Below, one piece after another: positions 16,797 through 26,279 of a stretch of 64,000 nucleotides of DNA. Position 1 is the first letter of the stretch; every line of letters starts with the position of its first letter. The notes beneath the pieces were generated by a model. It was given only the letters and a program-made list of their open reading frames with translations. It was not told the origin of the DNA and made no database searches. A program made the translations under genes and the position numbers. This DNA is from Komagataeibacter sucrofermentans DSM 15973 (GTDB lineage: Bacteria; Pseudomonadota; Alphaproteobacteria; Acetobacterales; Acetobacteraceae), in the NCBI RefSeq assembly GCF_040581405.1, contig NZ_CP137157.1, positions 1,430,001 through 1,494,000 on the forward strand. The letters run 5' to 3'.

Positions 16797-19700
16797 TTAT
16801 TGACCGTCAAATGTGTAATGCGCCATCAACATGCCACTGGTTTCTGACCAGGGACCAGCCCGGCTGTAGCCACCTTCCATGCCCATGCGCAACCGATGGT
16901 TAAACTGATAGACAATACGCCCGCGCATATTGCCAGCAAGGCCACTTGCCCCATTGCCCGAATAATAGTCAGGCGGGTTCGAGGCCGCGAGCTGCTGCAG
17001 GCTGGCACTTGTGGGGTAATAGGGCGCCCCGTTGCTGTGATAGTGCTGGAACCCCGCCTCTCCGCGCAGGAACCACGTCCACCGCTGTTTATGCCCCGAC
17101 CACTCAACCGGCACCATCGCGCCGTAATACTGCTGTGGTGAGAAGTAGCCGCCCTGCCCCCATGTAAAGAAGTAACTGTCACGCTTGTAACCAAAATACA
17201 TGAGGTCCAAACCCACACGCAACCACTGCCGGTCATGGGTCTGCCATACCGTGGCGGTGCCGCCTGCACCGGCTTCGACCTCGGTATTGCTCTGCACATG
17301 CGTGCCATCGAGGTAGGCAAAGCCGCCACCGGCATAGATATTCCACCCCGGCGCGGACCATTCCAGCGCGCCATGGCCGAACATGCGCGTCACCCCGCCC
17401 CACACCCGGTTCGTGCCCGGATCGTGCATGCCCGCATAGGACAGTTCGCTATCCGTGACCATGCGGCGGCCCCCGCTTATGCGCAGGCCGAGGTTACGGG
17501 TCAGACGCGGGGCGAATTCCACGCCCCCCACCACATTGGTGATGGGGAAGCCCAGCGGAGAAGACCCCACATCGGCCGAGAACCAGTGATTGACGTAGTT
17601 CAGGCTCAGCCCCACGCCCTGCGTATAGTAATGATGGTATGCCCCCGGCAGGGCTCCATTGATGGAATAGGTGCCGAACTGATGGGCTGAATAGGAATTG
17701 TTCAGCGCATCGCCCGTAAACAGTAGCGTGGGCGTGACCGAGAAGGACAGCCGGTGCTCCCATGATTCAAACGGCAGCGTGCCGGTTATGGGAATGGCGA
17801 ATTCCGTCAGCTGCCCCAGCCCCGCAGTACCCGTGCGGCTGCGCACGAAGCTGTTGGCGTCGATCTGTGGCGATATGGAATCGCGCAGATAGACGATCTG
17901 CCGGTCCATCGCCTCGGGGCCATCATCTTCGGGGATGTAATGATAGGTCGCCGGCAGCGTGGCTCCCTGCAGGTCGATGTAATTGCTGTCAATGAAGGGC
18001 CAGCGATAATCGGGCAGGAAGCTTTCATGGCCTTCATACGCGCTTTCGCCATCCAGCGTGCGCTGGGCGCGGCGGGCGTGTTCCACATCGGCAAGCTGGG
18101 CACGCGTGTTGCCTGCCACGCGATCGATATCGGAGCGCACTTCCCAGCTCATCGGGCCGTCGGGGTCTTCATGCGCCAGCCGGTCGGCATAGCTCCGCGC
18201 CAGATCCATTTTGCTCGCACCGCCCGCATCACGCGCGGCGGCGGCGAGGCCATAGATATTGCGCGGCTTGAGGCGCAGGGCAATCTGGTCTTCCTCCAGC
18301 GCGCGCTGGGGCATGTTGCGTGCCTGATATATCCGGCCCATGGCCAGATGCGCCTCGACTGATTCAGGGTGGGCGCGCAGCACGGGGGCCATGACCTGAT
18401 AGGCCTGCGTGGTCTGGCCGTAGCGGTTGAAGTTATCGGCGGTCAGGATGGCAAGGCCGATGGCGATGTCGTTTCTTATCCGCAACTGTTCCGCCGTGGC
18501 GTAGCCCGGAAAGTCGCGAGCCATCGCATCAAAGGTGCTGAGGCAGCGCGTGGCGTCGAACGTGGCATGCAGGCGCAGGTACATCCCGGCATAGGCCAGC
18601 ATCTGCGCAGCCTTGGGCGGCTGGGTCAGGCGCTCCTCCTGCGCGAGCACCTGCTGGGCTTCACGCGTGGCATGGCGGTCAAGCAGGGCGCCAGCAATCT
18701 GCACGCCCCGGTCGCCTGTGGGGTCGGGCTGGCTGGCCAGCGCCACGAGGGCGGCATTATCCGCGCGCGGCGCGCGGTTGAGCGCCTGTATGCGGCGGGC
18801 AAGCTCGATCTGGCTGGCGATGCTGTTCATGCCAGCGCTCCGCCCGGTTTCAGGCAGGCGCGCGAGCAGGCGCTCGGCCGTGGTCAGGTCATGTTGCCCC
18901 ATGGCGTAGATGATCCCGGCCTGCAGGTCATCTGGCGTGACGGATTTTGCGTCTGTCAGGTCATTCATCAGGCTCTGCGCCTGAAAATGGCCGCCTGCAT
19001 CATCAAGCGCGTGGGCAAGCTTGAGGCGGACCCACGGGTCTGTGGGCTCAATGGCCACGGCCTGGCGCAGCAGGGCAACGCGTTCGTCGGTATCGCGCGT
19101 GCGATCGGCGCGGGCGGAAAGGTCGGCGGCCTGTAGGTGTGCCGCCAGCGCCGGGCGCAGCGGTTTGAGGCGTACGATGATATCCTGCGCTTCCGCCCCG
19201 CGCCCGGTCTGGATCAGGATGCCGCCCAGATTGAACAGCGCATCGGCATCACTCGGCGCCCGGCTCAGGATTTCGCGGTAGATGCGCTCGGCTTCCGCGT
19301 CATGCCCCTGTCTGCGCTCGAGCATGCCTTCCAGCGACAGATAGGTCAGCCCATTGCCGGAGCGGTGGCCCAGCAGGGCAAGATCCGTGCGGGCGGCTTC
19401 GTAATGGCCGTTATTGATGGCCTGCAGGATGCGCACCACCAGCGGGTCCATGCCACCCACGCCAGATTGCAGCGCCTTGATGGCAGCCCGCCAGTGCGGC
19501 GCTGAATCCGGGTCAGCCTGTATGGCCTGCAAAAAATACTGCGTGGCCTGGGCAGGCTGTTGCCGGGCCTGCGCCACCAGCCCCAATCCGCCCAGCGCAT
19601 CGGCATCATGGGCATTGAGCGCGAGGGCGCGATGAAAGCGTTCCGATGCCCCTTCCAGGTTGTGGCGGGACAGCAGGGCATAGCCCTCCTGGTGGGCGGT

Positions 19701-20765
19701 TGCGGCGTCGACGCCGTTCTGCGTTTCCTGCGCCTTGTGCAGCAGTTCGCTCACTTCCGTATCATCGGGGTGCAGGCCAAGCCATTCATTATAGAGCGGA
19801 ATGGTAGGGCCAGTGATCGGCTCCCACAGGAGCGCCTCGCGCCATGCGGCAACGGCCCCTTCCCTGATGCCCGCAGGCACGTTGGAGCGGGCAAGCGCGC
19901 GCAGGCCGTCCATGCCCTCCGGGCGCGACGTGACGCGATAGGTCAGGATCCGGTCCAGCAGCAGCCGGGCATCAAGATCGCGCGGGTTGCGCTGCACCCA
20001 GGCGGTCAGTTTGGTCTGGGCTTCCTGGCGGCCAAGAATGGTGGCCCCCAGCACGCGGTAATATTCCAGCGCCAGATCGGGTGGCGGGTCGCCGTTCTTG
20101 AACAGGGCTTTGTACTTGAACATGGCGGGCATCATCTTGCCTGCCGCCGCAAGGGCGCGCGCCTCGGCCAGGCCCCCGGGGTCTACGGGGCCAGCCTGTA
20201 TCTGCGCCTTGAGGTCGGCAACCAGCCCTGGCACCGAGCCCTGGCGCTCCAGCCGGGCCAGCGTGGCCGAGGCCTGCGCCGGGTTGCCCTGTGCCATCTG
20301 CAGGCGGCCCTGCAGGTACAGCGCTTCAGGGTTATTGGGCTCGAGCGAAAGCGAGCGTTCTATCGTTTCGCGCGCTTTATCAAGGTTATGCTGCCCCAGC
20401 CAGTAATAGCCCTGGTTGAGCAGCAGTTCGAGCACGGCGGCCGCATGCGCCATGTGCGCATTCATGGCCGCGCGCTGTGCATCCTGCTCCTGCGTGGGCG
20501 TGACCGTGATGGCTGTGCCATCTGTCGCCGCCGGGCTGTTCTGCGTGGCCTGGGCGGGGTCCACCTGAGCCTGCGCCATCTCGCCCGACAGGACGACCCC
20601 TGCCATCATGCCGCAGATGAACTTCAGCGTGCTACTTGCCGCGCGCATGGGCTGGGGCGCCATGACCCAGGCTGCGGGCGCACGCCGCCACCCACGCCCC
20701 GAAGGCAGCGCGGTGGGGGCATGGTATCGTCCTTTTATGTCGTGCCTAATGAACACGGGACACAT
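16797..20765 (-). CDS. bcsC: Cellulose synthase subunit BcsC (type II operon)
   Basis: A 1,322-residue outer membrane export protein for cellulose. After a signal region (residues about 40-70), TPR repeats fill roughly residues 95-850, for example GYYWLGQHNLDKARETIERSL and ALYLQGRLQMAQGNPAQA. The final third (about 950-1,322) is the BcsC C-terminal beta-barrel domain with many aromatic strands, ending YTFDGQ. It forms the periplasmic scaffold and outer membrane channel. It is encoded after bcsY, whose stop overlaps the annotated start by 20 bases. The start is uncertain: an ATG at 20663 (MAPQPMRAASST) or 20648 places the signal peptide more normally, and the best ribosome site (AAAGGA at about 20733) points to an ATG in another frame. 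Confidence 0.93.
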   Translation of the reverse strand: MCPVFIRHDIKGRYHAPTALPSGRGWRRAPAAWVMAPQPMRAASSTLKFICGMMAGVVLSGEMAQAQVDPAQATQNSPAATDGTAITVTPTQEQDAQRAAMNAHMAHAAAVLELLLNQGYYWLGQHNLDKARETIERSLSLEPNNPEALYLQGRLQMAQGNPAQASATLARLERQGSVPGLVADLKAQIQAGPVDPGGLAEARALAAAGKMMPAMFKYKALFKNGDPPPDLALEYYRVLGATILGRQEAQTKLTAWVQRNPRDLDARLLLDRILTYRVTSRPEGMDGLRALARSNVPAGIREGAVAAWREALLWEPITGPTIPLYNEWLGLHPDDTEVSELLHKAQETQNGVDAATAHQEGYALLSRHNLEGASERFHRALALNAHDADALGGLGLVAQARQQPAQATQYFLQAIQADPDSAPHWRAAIKALQSGVGGMDPLVVRILQAINNGHYEAARTDLALLGHRSGNGLTYLSLEGMLERRQGHDAEAERIYREILSRAPSDADALFNLGGILIQTGRGAEAQDIIVRLKPLRPALAAHLQAADLSARADRTRDTDERVALLRQAVAIEPTDPWVRLKLAHALDDAGGHFQAQSLMNDLTDAKSVTPDDLQAGIIYAMGQHDLTTAERLLARLPETGRSAGMNSIASQIELARRIQALNRAPRADNAALVALASQPDPTGDRGVQIAGALLDRHATREAQQVLAQEERLTQPPKAAQMLAYAGMYLRLHATFDATRCLSTFDAMARDFPGYATAEQLRIRNDIAIGLAILTADNFNRYGQTTQAYQVMAPVLRAHPESVEAHLAMGRIYQARNMPQRALEEDQIALRLKPRNIYGLAAAARDAGGASKMDLARSYADRLAHEDPDGPMSWEVRSDIDRVAGNTRAQLADVEHARRAQRTLDGESAYEGHESFLPDYRWPFIDSNYIDLQGATLPATYHYIPEDDGPEAMDRQIVYLRDSISPQIDANSFVRSRTGTAGLGQLTEFAIPITGTLPFESWEHRLSFSVTPTLLFTGDALNNSYSAHQFGTYSINGALPGAYHHYYTQGVGLSLNYVNHWFSADVGSSPLGFPITNVVGGVEFAPRLTRNLGLRISGGRRMVTDSELSYAGMHDPGTNRVWGGVTRMFGHGALEWSAPGWNIYAGGGFAYLDGTHVQSNTEVEAGAGGTATVWQTHDRQWLRVGLDLMYFGYKRDSYFFTWGQGGYFSPQQYYGAMVPVEWSGHKQRWTWFLRGEAGFQHYHSNGAPYYPTSASLQQLAASNPPDYYSGNGASGLAGNMRGRIVYQFNHRLRMGMEGGYSRAGPWSETSGMLMAHYTFDGQ

Positions 20766-21936
20766 AAGAAATATAGAACAGGATCGCAGCCAGCGTCATG
20801 CACGCGCCGACAAGCAGGGCAGCGCCACGATTGCGGGCGGAAACCGTAACCCGGTCCTCATAATCAAGGCCGGTGCGCTCAATGAACACGTAGCTCAGCA
20901 CGCTGATGACAAGGACGATGCCCAGCACGGCAGCCATCATCCACCCATGCACCTGGAAGAAGAACAGGTAATTCGCCACCACGATACCCGGCCAGTGCCA
21001 CAGATACACCGAGTAGGAAACGACCCCGAGCGGCGAAATCGGCACAAGGCACAGCCTGCCCACCCGTGTTTCGGGCAGCATGATGATGGTGGCCACCGCA
21101 AGGCAGGGGAAAATGGTCATGTAGGACGGGCAGGCAAACTGAAGGGTATAGAACAGCCCTGTCCCCACGATCACCGCCAGTGCGATGGCGTAGATGATGT
21201 TGGCAACAACCGGGGAAAGGCGTGGCCGGGGAAATATCCAGATCATGGTGCCAAGTGAAAACTGCCACAGGCGATCGAATATATTGTAATAGGCCTGCGT
21301 ATCACCCTTGACGTAGCTCCACGCGCAATAGGCCACTGACACGGTAAAAATGCCCGAAAGCACCAGCTTGCGGTGTTTGGTCAGCGGCAGCAGCAGCGCC
21401 ATCAGGAAGATGATGGTATAGAACTGCATCTCCAGCGAGAGCGACCATGTATGCAGGAACGGGTAGGCAATGCTCTGCCCCTGAAAATACCCGACATGCC
21501 CCGAGGCCCATATGTTGGACAGGTACACCAGGGCATAGGCCCCGTTGATGGCAATATCGGCCCGGTCACTTTGCAAAACCCACCACAGCATGCCCGCCGA
21601 GACCAAGGCAATCATGCACAACAGCGCGGGCAGCAGGCGGAAGAGCCTGCGGCAGACAAACCGCAGGGGCTGGAACGGATGCTGCATGAGCGCCGAGCGC
21701 CCCATGAAATAACCCGAGATCACCACAAAGATATCGACGCCAATAAAGCCGCCCTGCAGCCAGCCTGCATGGAACAGGACCACAAGGGCGATGGCAAGGC
21801 CACGCAGCCCATCGATATCACGCCGACGATTGAGGGGGAAAAAGTCTTTCTCAAGTATTTCACGCCACCTGCTTGTGGTAGGGGCAGGTTCATTCAGGTG
21901 CAGCATCAACAGTTTTCCACGTCTTGTGCCCGTCAT
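20746..21936 (-). CDS. bcsY: BcsY, membrane acyltransferase (acyltransferase 3 family)
   Basis: A 396-residue membrane protein with about 10 helices of the acyltransferase-3 family. The N-terminal signature RRRDIDGLRGLAIALVVLFHAG carries the conserved D and R and, a few residues later, the active-site His of the family. It then has GGFIGVDIFVVISGYFMGR. Members move acyl groups across the inner membrane to extracellular polysaccharides, and bcsY is thought to acylate the type II cellulose product. The gene lies between bcsX (57 bases upstream) and bcsC (overlapping). The start could also be the ATG at 21906. Family and context agree well. Confidence 0.92.
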   Translation of the reverse strand: MTGTRRGKLLMLHLNEPAPTTSRWREILEKDFFPLNRRRDIDGLRGLAIALVVLFHAGWLQGGFIGVDIFVVISGYFMGRSALMQHPFQPLRFVCRRLFRLLPALLCMIALVSAGMLWWVLQSDRADIAINGAYALVYLSNIWASGHVGYFQGQSIAYPFLHTWSLSLEMQFYTIIFLMALLLPLTKHRKLVLSGIFTVSVAYCAWSYVKGDTQAYYNIFDRLWQFSLGTMIWIFPRPRLSPVVANIIYAIALAVIVGTGLFYTLQFACPSYMTIFPCLAVATIIMLPETRVGRLCLVPISPLGVVSYSVYLWHWPGIVVANYLFFFQVHGWMMAAVLGIVLVISVLSYVFIERTGLDYEDRVTVSARNRGAALLVGACMTLAAILFYISYVSRVH

Positions 21937-21992
21937 GGGCAGATACGGAAGCTCGCCGCGCGGTGTCGGCCATGCTTCCGTAAGGGGCGACC

Positions 21993-22664
21993 TTACTGGC
22001 CGGTAGCAGGCGGGGCGTCTTTCAGCTTTTCCAGTTCAGGCAGCGTCGCCTGCACGATCGCGTTGCCCCATACCTTGTAGCTTTCAGGCGTTGCATGAAT
22101 GCCATCAATGGTGTTCACGCTGCCCTGCTTGAGCAGTGCGGTGCCATCAACATAGGTGCAGGGTGCAACTTCACCCTTGAGGAAGCTGGCCATTTCGGTT
22201 GCGCGCTGGTCGGTCTTGCCGTAGCGCGGGCTGAACTGGCCCCAGGTCGGCCCCACCCAGATGCACGCGGTCTTGCCAATGGCATAGGTCAGGGTCTTGA
22301 CCTGCTCGTCCACCCAGTCCTTGGAAACGGAGGCCTGGCCATAGGCTGCCATAGTATCGCCAAGAATCACCATTACCACGTTGGGATGCCATTTGGCCAC
22401 GAGGTCGCTGATGGGCGGGGGTGATGCGGGCTTCATGTTGGGCGCGCCAATCGGGGCATCGCCAATGCGCTCGGCAGCGCCGCAGCCATTGTTGGGGTTG
22501 GGCACGACCCAGTCAGCAGCGGTGGAGGAACACACGCCGTAGGTGACCACTTTTGCGCCCTGGCGGCTGAATTCATCCGGCAGCACGGACAGGAGGGAGT
22601 CCTTGAACGTAACGTGACTGTCACCGATGATCAGCAGCGTGAGGCCAGCAAGAAGAGCACTCAT
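21993..22664 (-). CDS. bcsX: BcsX, SGNH-type hydrolase of the type II cellulose operon
   Basis: A 223-residue protein that begins with a hydrophobic signal or anchor (LLAGLTLLIIGDSH) running straight into the SGNH block I: GDSH with the nucleophile Ser. VVMVILGDTM is block III-like and DGIHATPESY supplies the catalytic Asp and His of block V. BcsX proteins sit between bcsAB and bcsY and are thought to add or remove acyl groups together with BcsY. The order bcsAB-bcsX-bcsY-bcsC is the Komagataeibacter type II layout. Exact chemistry is not established. Confidence 0.9.
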   Translation of the reverse strand: MSALLAGLTLLIIGDSHVTFKDSLLSVLPDEFSRQGAKVVTYGVCSSTAADWVVPNPNNGCGAAERIGDAPIGAPNMKPASPPPISDLVAKWHPNVVMVILGDTMAAYGQASVSKDWVDEQVKTLTYAIGKTACIWVGPTWGQFSPRYGKTDQRATEMASFLKGEVAPCTYVDGTALLKQGSVNTIDGIHATPESYKVWGNAIVQATLPELEKLKDAPPATGQ

Positions 22665-22781
22665 GAATTACTTCTCCGTATAAGAATTTATTTATGGGCC
22701 AGGGGTGGCGCTACAGGTCTTCCCGCCCGGACTGGCCGCACCGTGTTTTGGTCAGGCCAGCCATGGCGGGGGCGTCGTGCC

Positions 22782-23769
22782 TTATGCCTCACCGGTCCTG
22801 TCATCATCGAGCACGCGCCTGCGTGACTTGGCGCGCAGCCAGCTCCATGCCCCGAACGCGGTCAGCCCCGCTCCTGATAGACCGGTCAGGTAAAGAAGGA
22901 AAGGATGATAACTCAGATACCGGTCCAGTTGCAGCCACAGCGGCAGCGAGCCCACTTTATAGGTTGGCGCGGTGCGGTAACTGGTAAACTGCTCGGCGTT
23001 CTTGAGCACCAGATCCCCCTGGATGGAGGACAAATCCTTGGTGTTGCGCAGGCTGAGCACCAGGTCATGGATGCGCTGCGGTGTATCCCCCACGAAGGCA
23101 ATGACCGAGCGGTGGCTGTCATAGGGCGACTGCGCGCCGATCATGACCCCGGCCTCGGCAATCGGCGCATTGAGGTGGGCGGTCACGCCGTTGAGGAGAC
23201 CTGCATGATCGTGGTCCTGAAACAGGTACCAGATGCCCTGTAGCCCCATGCTCTGGCCAACCCGCACGTGGCCGTCCTTGATCACGTAGGGCGAGCGTGA
23301 CAGCAGGTCTGCTTGCCCATTCAGCCGGTCGGCGGTGGAGAGCAGGATGATATCACCCTTCGGGGTGGTATTTTTCATCTGGTCTACCGTCATGACATGC
23401 ACGCCTGCGGCGGGGTACCACGTTGTTGCCCCGAAGAAGCCCATGAGGTCGAGGAACGAGCCTGCGGTACCTGCATCCGGGGCTTGCGGCAGGATGATCG
23501 TTGTCTCGGACAGATCGGCCATGCGGGAGAACGGAAACGCGGCCTCGGCAAAATAGGACAGGTTGGGCAGTTCGGCGTAATGGTAGCCTCGGCGGAAATC
23601 GAGGGTGGAATCTGAATCCACGCTCATGCGGATATCGCCAGGCGTGCGGCGGCATGCGCCCCGGTCAATCGGTCGGGCATCAAAATTGAACTGGAGCTGG
23701 TTCTGGCCAAACAGCAGCCACGGCGGCAACGCCGTCATGTGACCCGTGGCGCCGGCATGCTGGTTGACC
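22782..23769 (-). pseudogene. bcsB: bcsAB 3' fragment (BcsB C-terminus) cut off by IS66
   Basis: The C-terminal part of BcsB, in the frame that continues the upstream fragment once the IS66 is removed (first in-frame ATG at 23738, MTALPPWLLFGQNQ). It holds FNFDARPIDRGACRRTPGDIR, RSPYVIKDGHVRVGQSMG and, near the end, a transmembrane anchor (HPFLLYLTGLSGAGLTAFGAW) followed by a charged tail. The anchor helps join BcsB to BcsA. As a separate fragment it lacks a signal peptide. It is followed 118 bases later by bcsX, so polar effects of the IS are likely. Confidence 0.88.
23762..23769. repeat. IS66 target site duplication, left copy
   Basis: GGTTGACC; the matching copy is at 26272-26279. An 8-bp duplication is the usual size for IS66 insertion. 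Confidence 0.95.
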
Positions 23770-23866
23770 GTAACCGGCCGTTTGAGGCCGCCTTATGATT
23801 GAGGATTGTGACTGGTAACTTACCGTCGTTAACGACGTCGTTATTGACGTCATTTGAGAGGTAAGA

Positions 23867-24226
23867 ATGACCCAGGAAATCCTGATTGGCGTTGAACGCC
23901 GCCGCCGCTGGTCGGATGAACGGAAGCTGGCGATACTGGCTGAAGTTGGTGTGGATGGAGCAAGTGTATCGGATGTGGCACGTCGACATGACCTGACCCG
24001 CCAACATCTTTACCAATGGCGGACGTCATTCCGTCAAAGACTATCTTCCCCAGATCAGTCTGTGGCGTTTGTTCCTGTTGCTTCAGTGACGACACCTGCT
24101 GTGGCATCTGGCGGTGATCCTGACGAACTGGCCATAGTGCTGCGCAATGGCCGTAGTATCAGGGTGACGGGACATCCTGCCGAAGATCTTCTGGCCCGGG
24201 TCATCCGGATTGCGGAGACGGCATGA
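23867..24226 (+). CDS. tnpA: IS66 TnpA (OrfA, HTH protein)
   Basis: A 119-residue accessory protein of IS66 elements. A transposase-type helix-turn-helix occupies residues about 12-50 (RRRRWSDERKLAILAEVG, then VSDVARRHDLTRQHLYQWR). Its stop overlaps tnpB by 4 bases (24223-24226), so the two are translationally coupled. Role in transposition: probably binding the ends. Confidence 0.93.
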   Translation: MTQEILIGVERRRRWSDERKLAILAEVGVDGASVSDVARRHDLTRQHLYQWRTSFRQRLSSPDQSVAFVPVASVTTPAVASGGDPDELAIVLRNGRSIRVTGHPAEDLLARVIRIAETA

Positions 24227-24570
24227 TTGGCGTGGGCAACGGCGTGCGTGTCTATCTGGCCTGCGGGGTGACCGATATGCGCAAGGGCATATCGGGTCTG
24301 GCAGCACTGGCACAGGACGTGCTGCGTCAGAACCCGACATCAGGGGCGCTCTTTGCCTTTCGTGGTCGCCGTGGGGACAGGATCAAGCTTCTGATGTGGG
24401 ACGGTCAGGGGTTCTGTCTTTATTACAAGGTGCTTGAGAAGGGACGTTTTCCATGGCCGTCTCCGGCAGAGGGCGTTGCACGCCTGACGACAGCACAGAT
24501 GGCCATGCTGTGGGAAGGCATGGAGTGGAGACGCCCTTCCTGGTCTGCACCACCGTCTCGCGTGGCCTGA
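24223..24570 (+). CDS. tnpB: IS66 TnpB (Orf2-like)
   Basis: A 115-residue IS66 Orf2-type protein with the family start VRVYLACGVTDMRKGISGLA and the core FRGRRGDRIKLLMWDGQGFCLYYK, ending in a conserved FPWPSPAEG region. It is required for IS66 transposition; the mechanism is unresolved. It overlaps tnpA by 4 bases and is followed by tnpC after 63 bases. Confidence 0.94.
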   Translation: MIGVGNGVRVYLACGVTDMRKGISGLAALAQDVLRQNPTSGALFAFRGRRGDRIKLLMWDGQGFCLYYKVLEKGRFPWPSPAEGVARLTTAQMAMLWEGMEWRRPSWSAPPSRVA

Positions 24571-24633
24571 TTTTTATGGCGTGAGAGTGCAGAACATTTT
24601 GAATTTTCTTAGGTTTTCTGCTATTTTTTCATA

Positions 24634-26244
24634 ATGACGTCTGCACCTGCGGTCCTGCCTGATGATCCGGATACCCTGAGGGAAATGATTGTTTCCCTGC
24701 AGACCGAAGTGGCTCGGCTTTCTGCGTCAGCCCGTGCGTATGAAGCTCTTGTCCAGTCTCTCAAAATCCGGATCGCACGTCTTCAGAAACAGAAATTCGG
24801 GGCCAGTTCAGAAAAGATAGACCGTGAGATTGAACAACTCGAACTGCTCCTTGAAGATGTAAAAATCGCCATCGCGGCAGCCGATCCTTCTCCTGATATC
24901 AGGGAGCATGATGTCAGCGATGATGCACTCTCTCCCCCACGGCAGCGTGGCAAACCAAAGGTTTCTGACACGACACCACGGGAGCGTATTGTTCTCGACC
25001 CAGGTGAGGCCTGTCCTGCCTGTGGCGGTCCCCTGCGTCTTGTAGGCGAAGATGTCACCGAAATACTGGACTTTATTGCGGCAAAACTGAAAGTTGTCGA
25101 AACGGCACGGCTGAAGAAATCCTGCCGTCACTGCGAAACACTGGTGCAGCCTGAAGCACCGTCGCGCCCTGTCCCACGGGGGATGGCTGGCACCGGGCTT
25201 TTAGCCCATATCCTGGTCTCGAAATTCGATGACCACATTCCGCTTTATCGTCAGAATGAGATCTTTGCCCGTCAGGGTGTGGACATTCCCCGTTCAACCC
25301 TGATCGACTGGTGTGGTCAGGCCGTTGCCGTTCTGCGTCCTCTGACAGATCTGATCCGTCAGGATGTCGTAAAGGCAGACCTGCTACATGCTGATGATAC
25401 ACCCATCCAGGTTCTTGACCCCCGTCTGCGTCAGGCTGGCAAACCCCGGGGCGTGAAGGAAGGGCGGATCTGGAGCTATCTGCGCGATCCCCGCCCATGG
25501 GGAGGGAGTGATCCGCCCGCCGTGGCCTACTGGTTCTCTCCCGATCGCAAGGGGATCAATCCCCAGACCCATCTGGCACAGTTCCGGGGCATTCTGCAGG
25601 CTGACGCCTACGCCGGGTTCAGGGATCTGTATAAACCAGACGCAACAGGAACCGTGCACGTGCGCGAAGCGGCCTGCTGGGCTCATCTCCGCCGGGCCTT
25701 CCATGATGTCTGGAAGGGCAGTGATTCGACAATCGCAAGGGAAGCACTTGAACAGATCGGAGAGCTCTACGATATCGAGCGCCAGATCACCGGACACCCG
25801 GCCCCGTATCGTCTGGCTGTCCGACAGGAACAAAGCCGCCCCCGTGTCACAGCATTCCACGCATGGTGCGAAACACAGCTTGCCCGTATCCCTGGAAAGG
25901 GGGAACTGGCAAAAGCGATCCGTTATGCGTTCAACCGGTGGAAGGCCTTTACCCTGTTCCTCGAAGATGGTCGTGTCGCCATCGACAACAATCCTGCCGA
26001 ACGCGCCATACGGCCCGTATGCGTGGGGCGAAAAAATTATCTCTTTGCCGGATCCGACACCGGGGGCGACAACATCGCTGATGCCATGACGCTTATCGAA
26101 AGCGCAAAACTCTCCCGGCTTAATCCGCACGATTACCTCGCCGACGTCCTGGCCCGTATCAACGAGCACAAGATCAACCGGCTCCACGAACTGTTGCCAT
26201 GGAACTGGAAACCCGTGAATACACTGCACAGACAGGCCGCATAA
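24634..26244 (+). CDS. tnpC: IS66 transposase TnpC
   Basis: A 536-residue DDE transposase. It has an N-terminal leucine-zipper/coiled-coil stretch (residues about 10-90), a zinc-finger-like CPACGGPL and CRHC pair, and the catalytic core with DLLHADDTPIQVLDP (first Asp), ILQADAYAGFRDLY (second Asp) and VAIDNNPAERAIRP (Glu). The C-terminal LPWNW is the usual IS66 end. It stops 27 bases before the right end of the element. It looks intact. Confidence 0.95.
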   Translation: MTSAPAVLPDDPDTLREMIVSLQTEVARLSASARAYEALVQSLKIRIARLQKQKFGASSEKIDREIEQLELLLEDVKIAIAAADPSPDIREHDVSDDALSPPRQRGKPKVSDTTPRERIVLDPGEACPACGGPLRLVGEDVTEILDFIAAKLKVVETARLKKSCRHCETLVQPEAPSRPVPRGMAGTGLLAHILVSKFDDHIPLYRQNEIFARQGVDIPRSTLIDWCGQAVAVLRPLTDLIRQDVVKADLLHADDTPIQVLDPRLRQAGKPRGVKEGRIWSYLRDPRPWGGSDPPAVAYWFSPDRKGINPQTHLAQFRGILQADAYAGFRDLYKPDATGTVHVREAACWAHLRRAFHDVWKGSDSTIAREALEQIGELYDIERQITGHPAPYRLAVRQEQSRPRVTAFHAWCETQLARIPGKGELAKAIRYAFNRWKAFTLFLEDGRVAIDNNPAERAIRPVCVGRKNYLFAGSDTGGDNIADAMTLIESAKLSRLNPHDYLADVLARINEHKINRLHELLPWNWKPVNTLHRQAA

Positions 26245-26271
26245 TCAAGGCGGCCCAGAGCGGCCGGTTAC

Positions 26272-26279
26272 GGTTGACC
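26272..26279. repeat. IS66 target site duplication, right copy
   Basis: GGTTGACC, identical to 23762-23769. Confidence 0.95.

Larger units (their letters stand above)
23770..26271 (+). mobile_element. Complete IS66-family insertion sequence inside bcsAB
   Basis: A 2,502-bp element. The ends are inverted repeats starting GTAACCGGCCG on the left and ending CGGCCGGTTAC on the right. The 8-bp target duplication GGTTGACC flanks both sides. It carries the standard three genes tnpA, tnpB and tnpC, all intact and reading rightward, opposite to bcsAB. It appears recent because ends, genes and duplication are all perfect. Confidence 0.96.

Noticed and set aside
19560-20849. Long plus-strand ORF (429 codons) inside bcsC
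   Set aside because: Lies antisense to bcsC, whose TPR and barrel features are clear. High GC produces long antisense frames, and this one has no recognisable domain.
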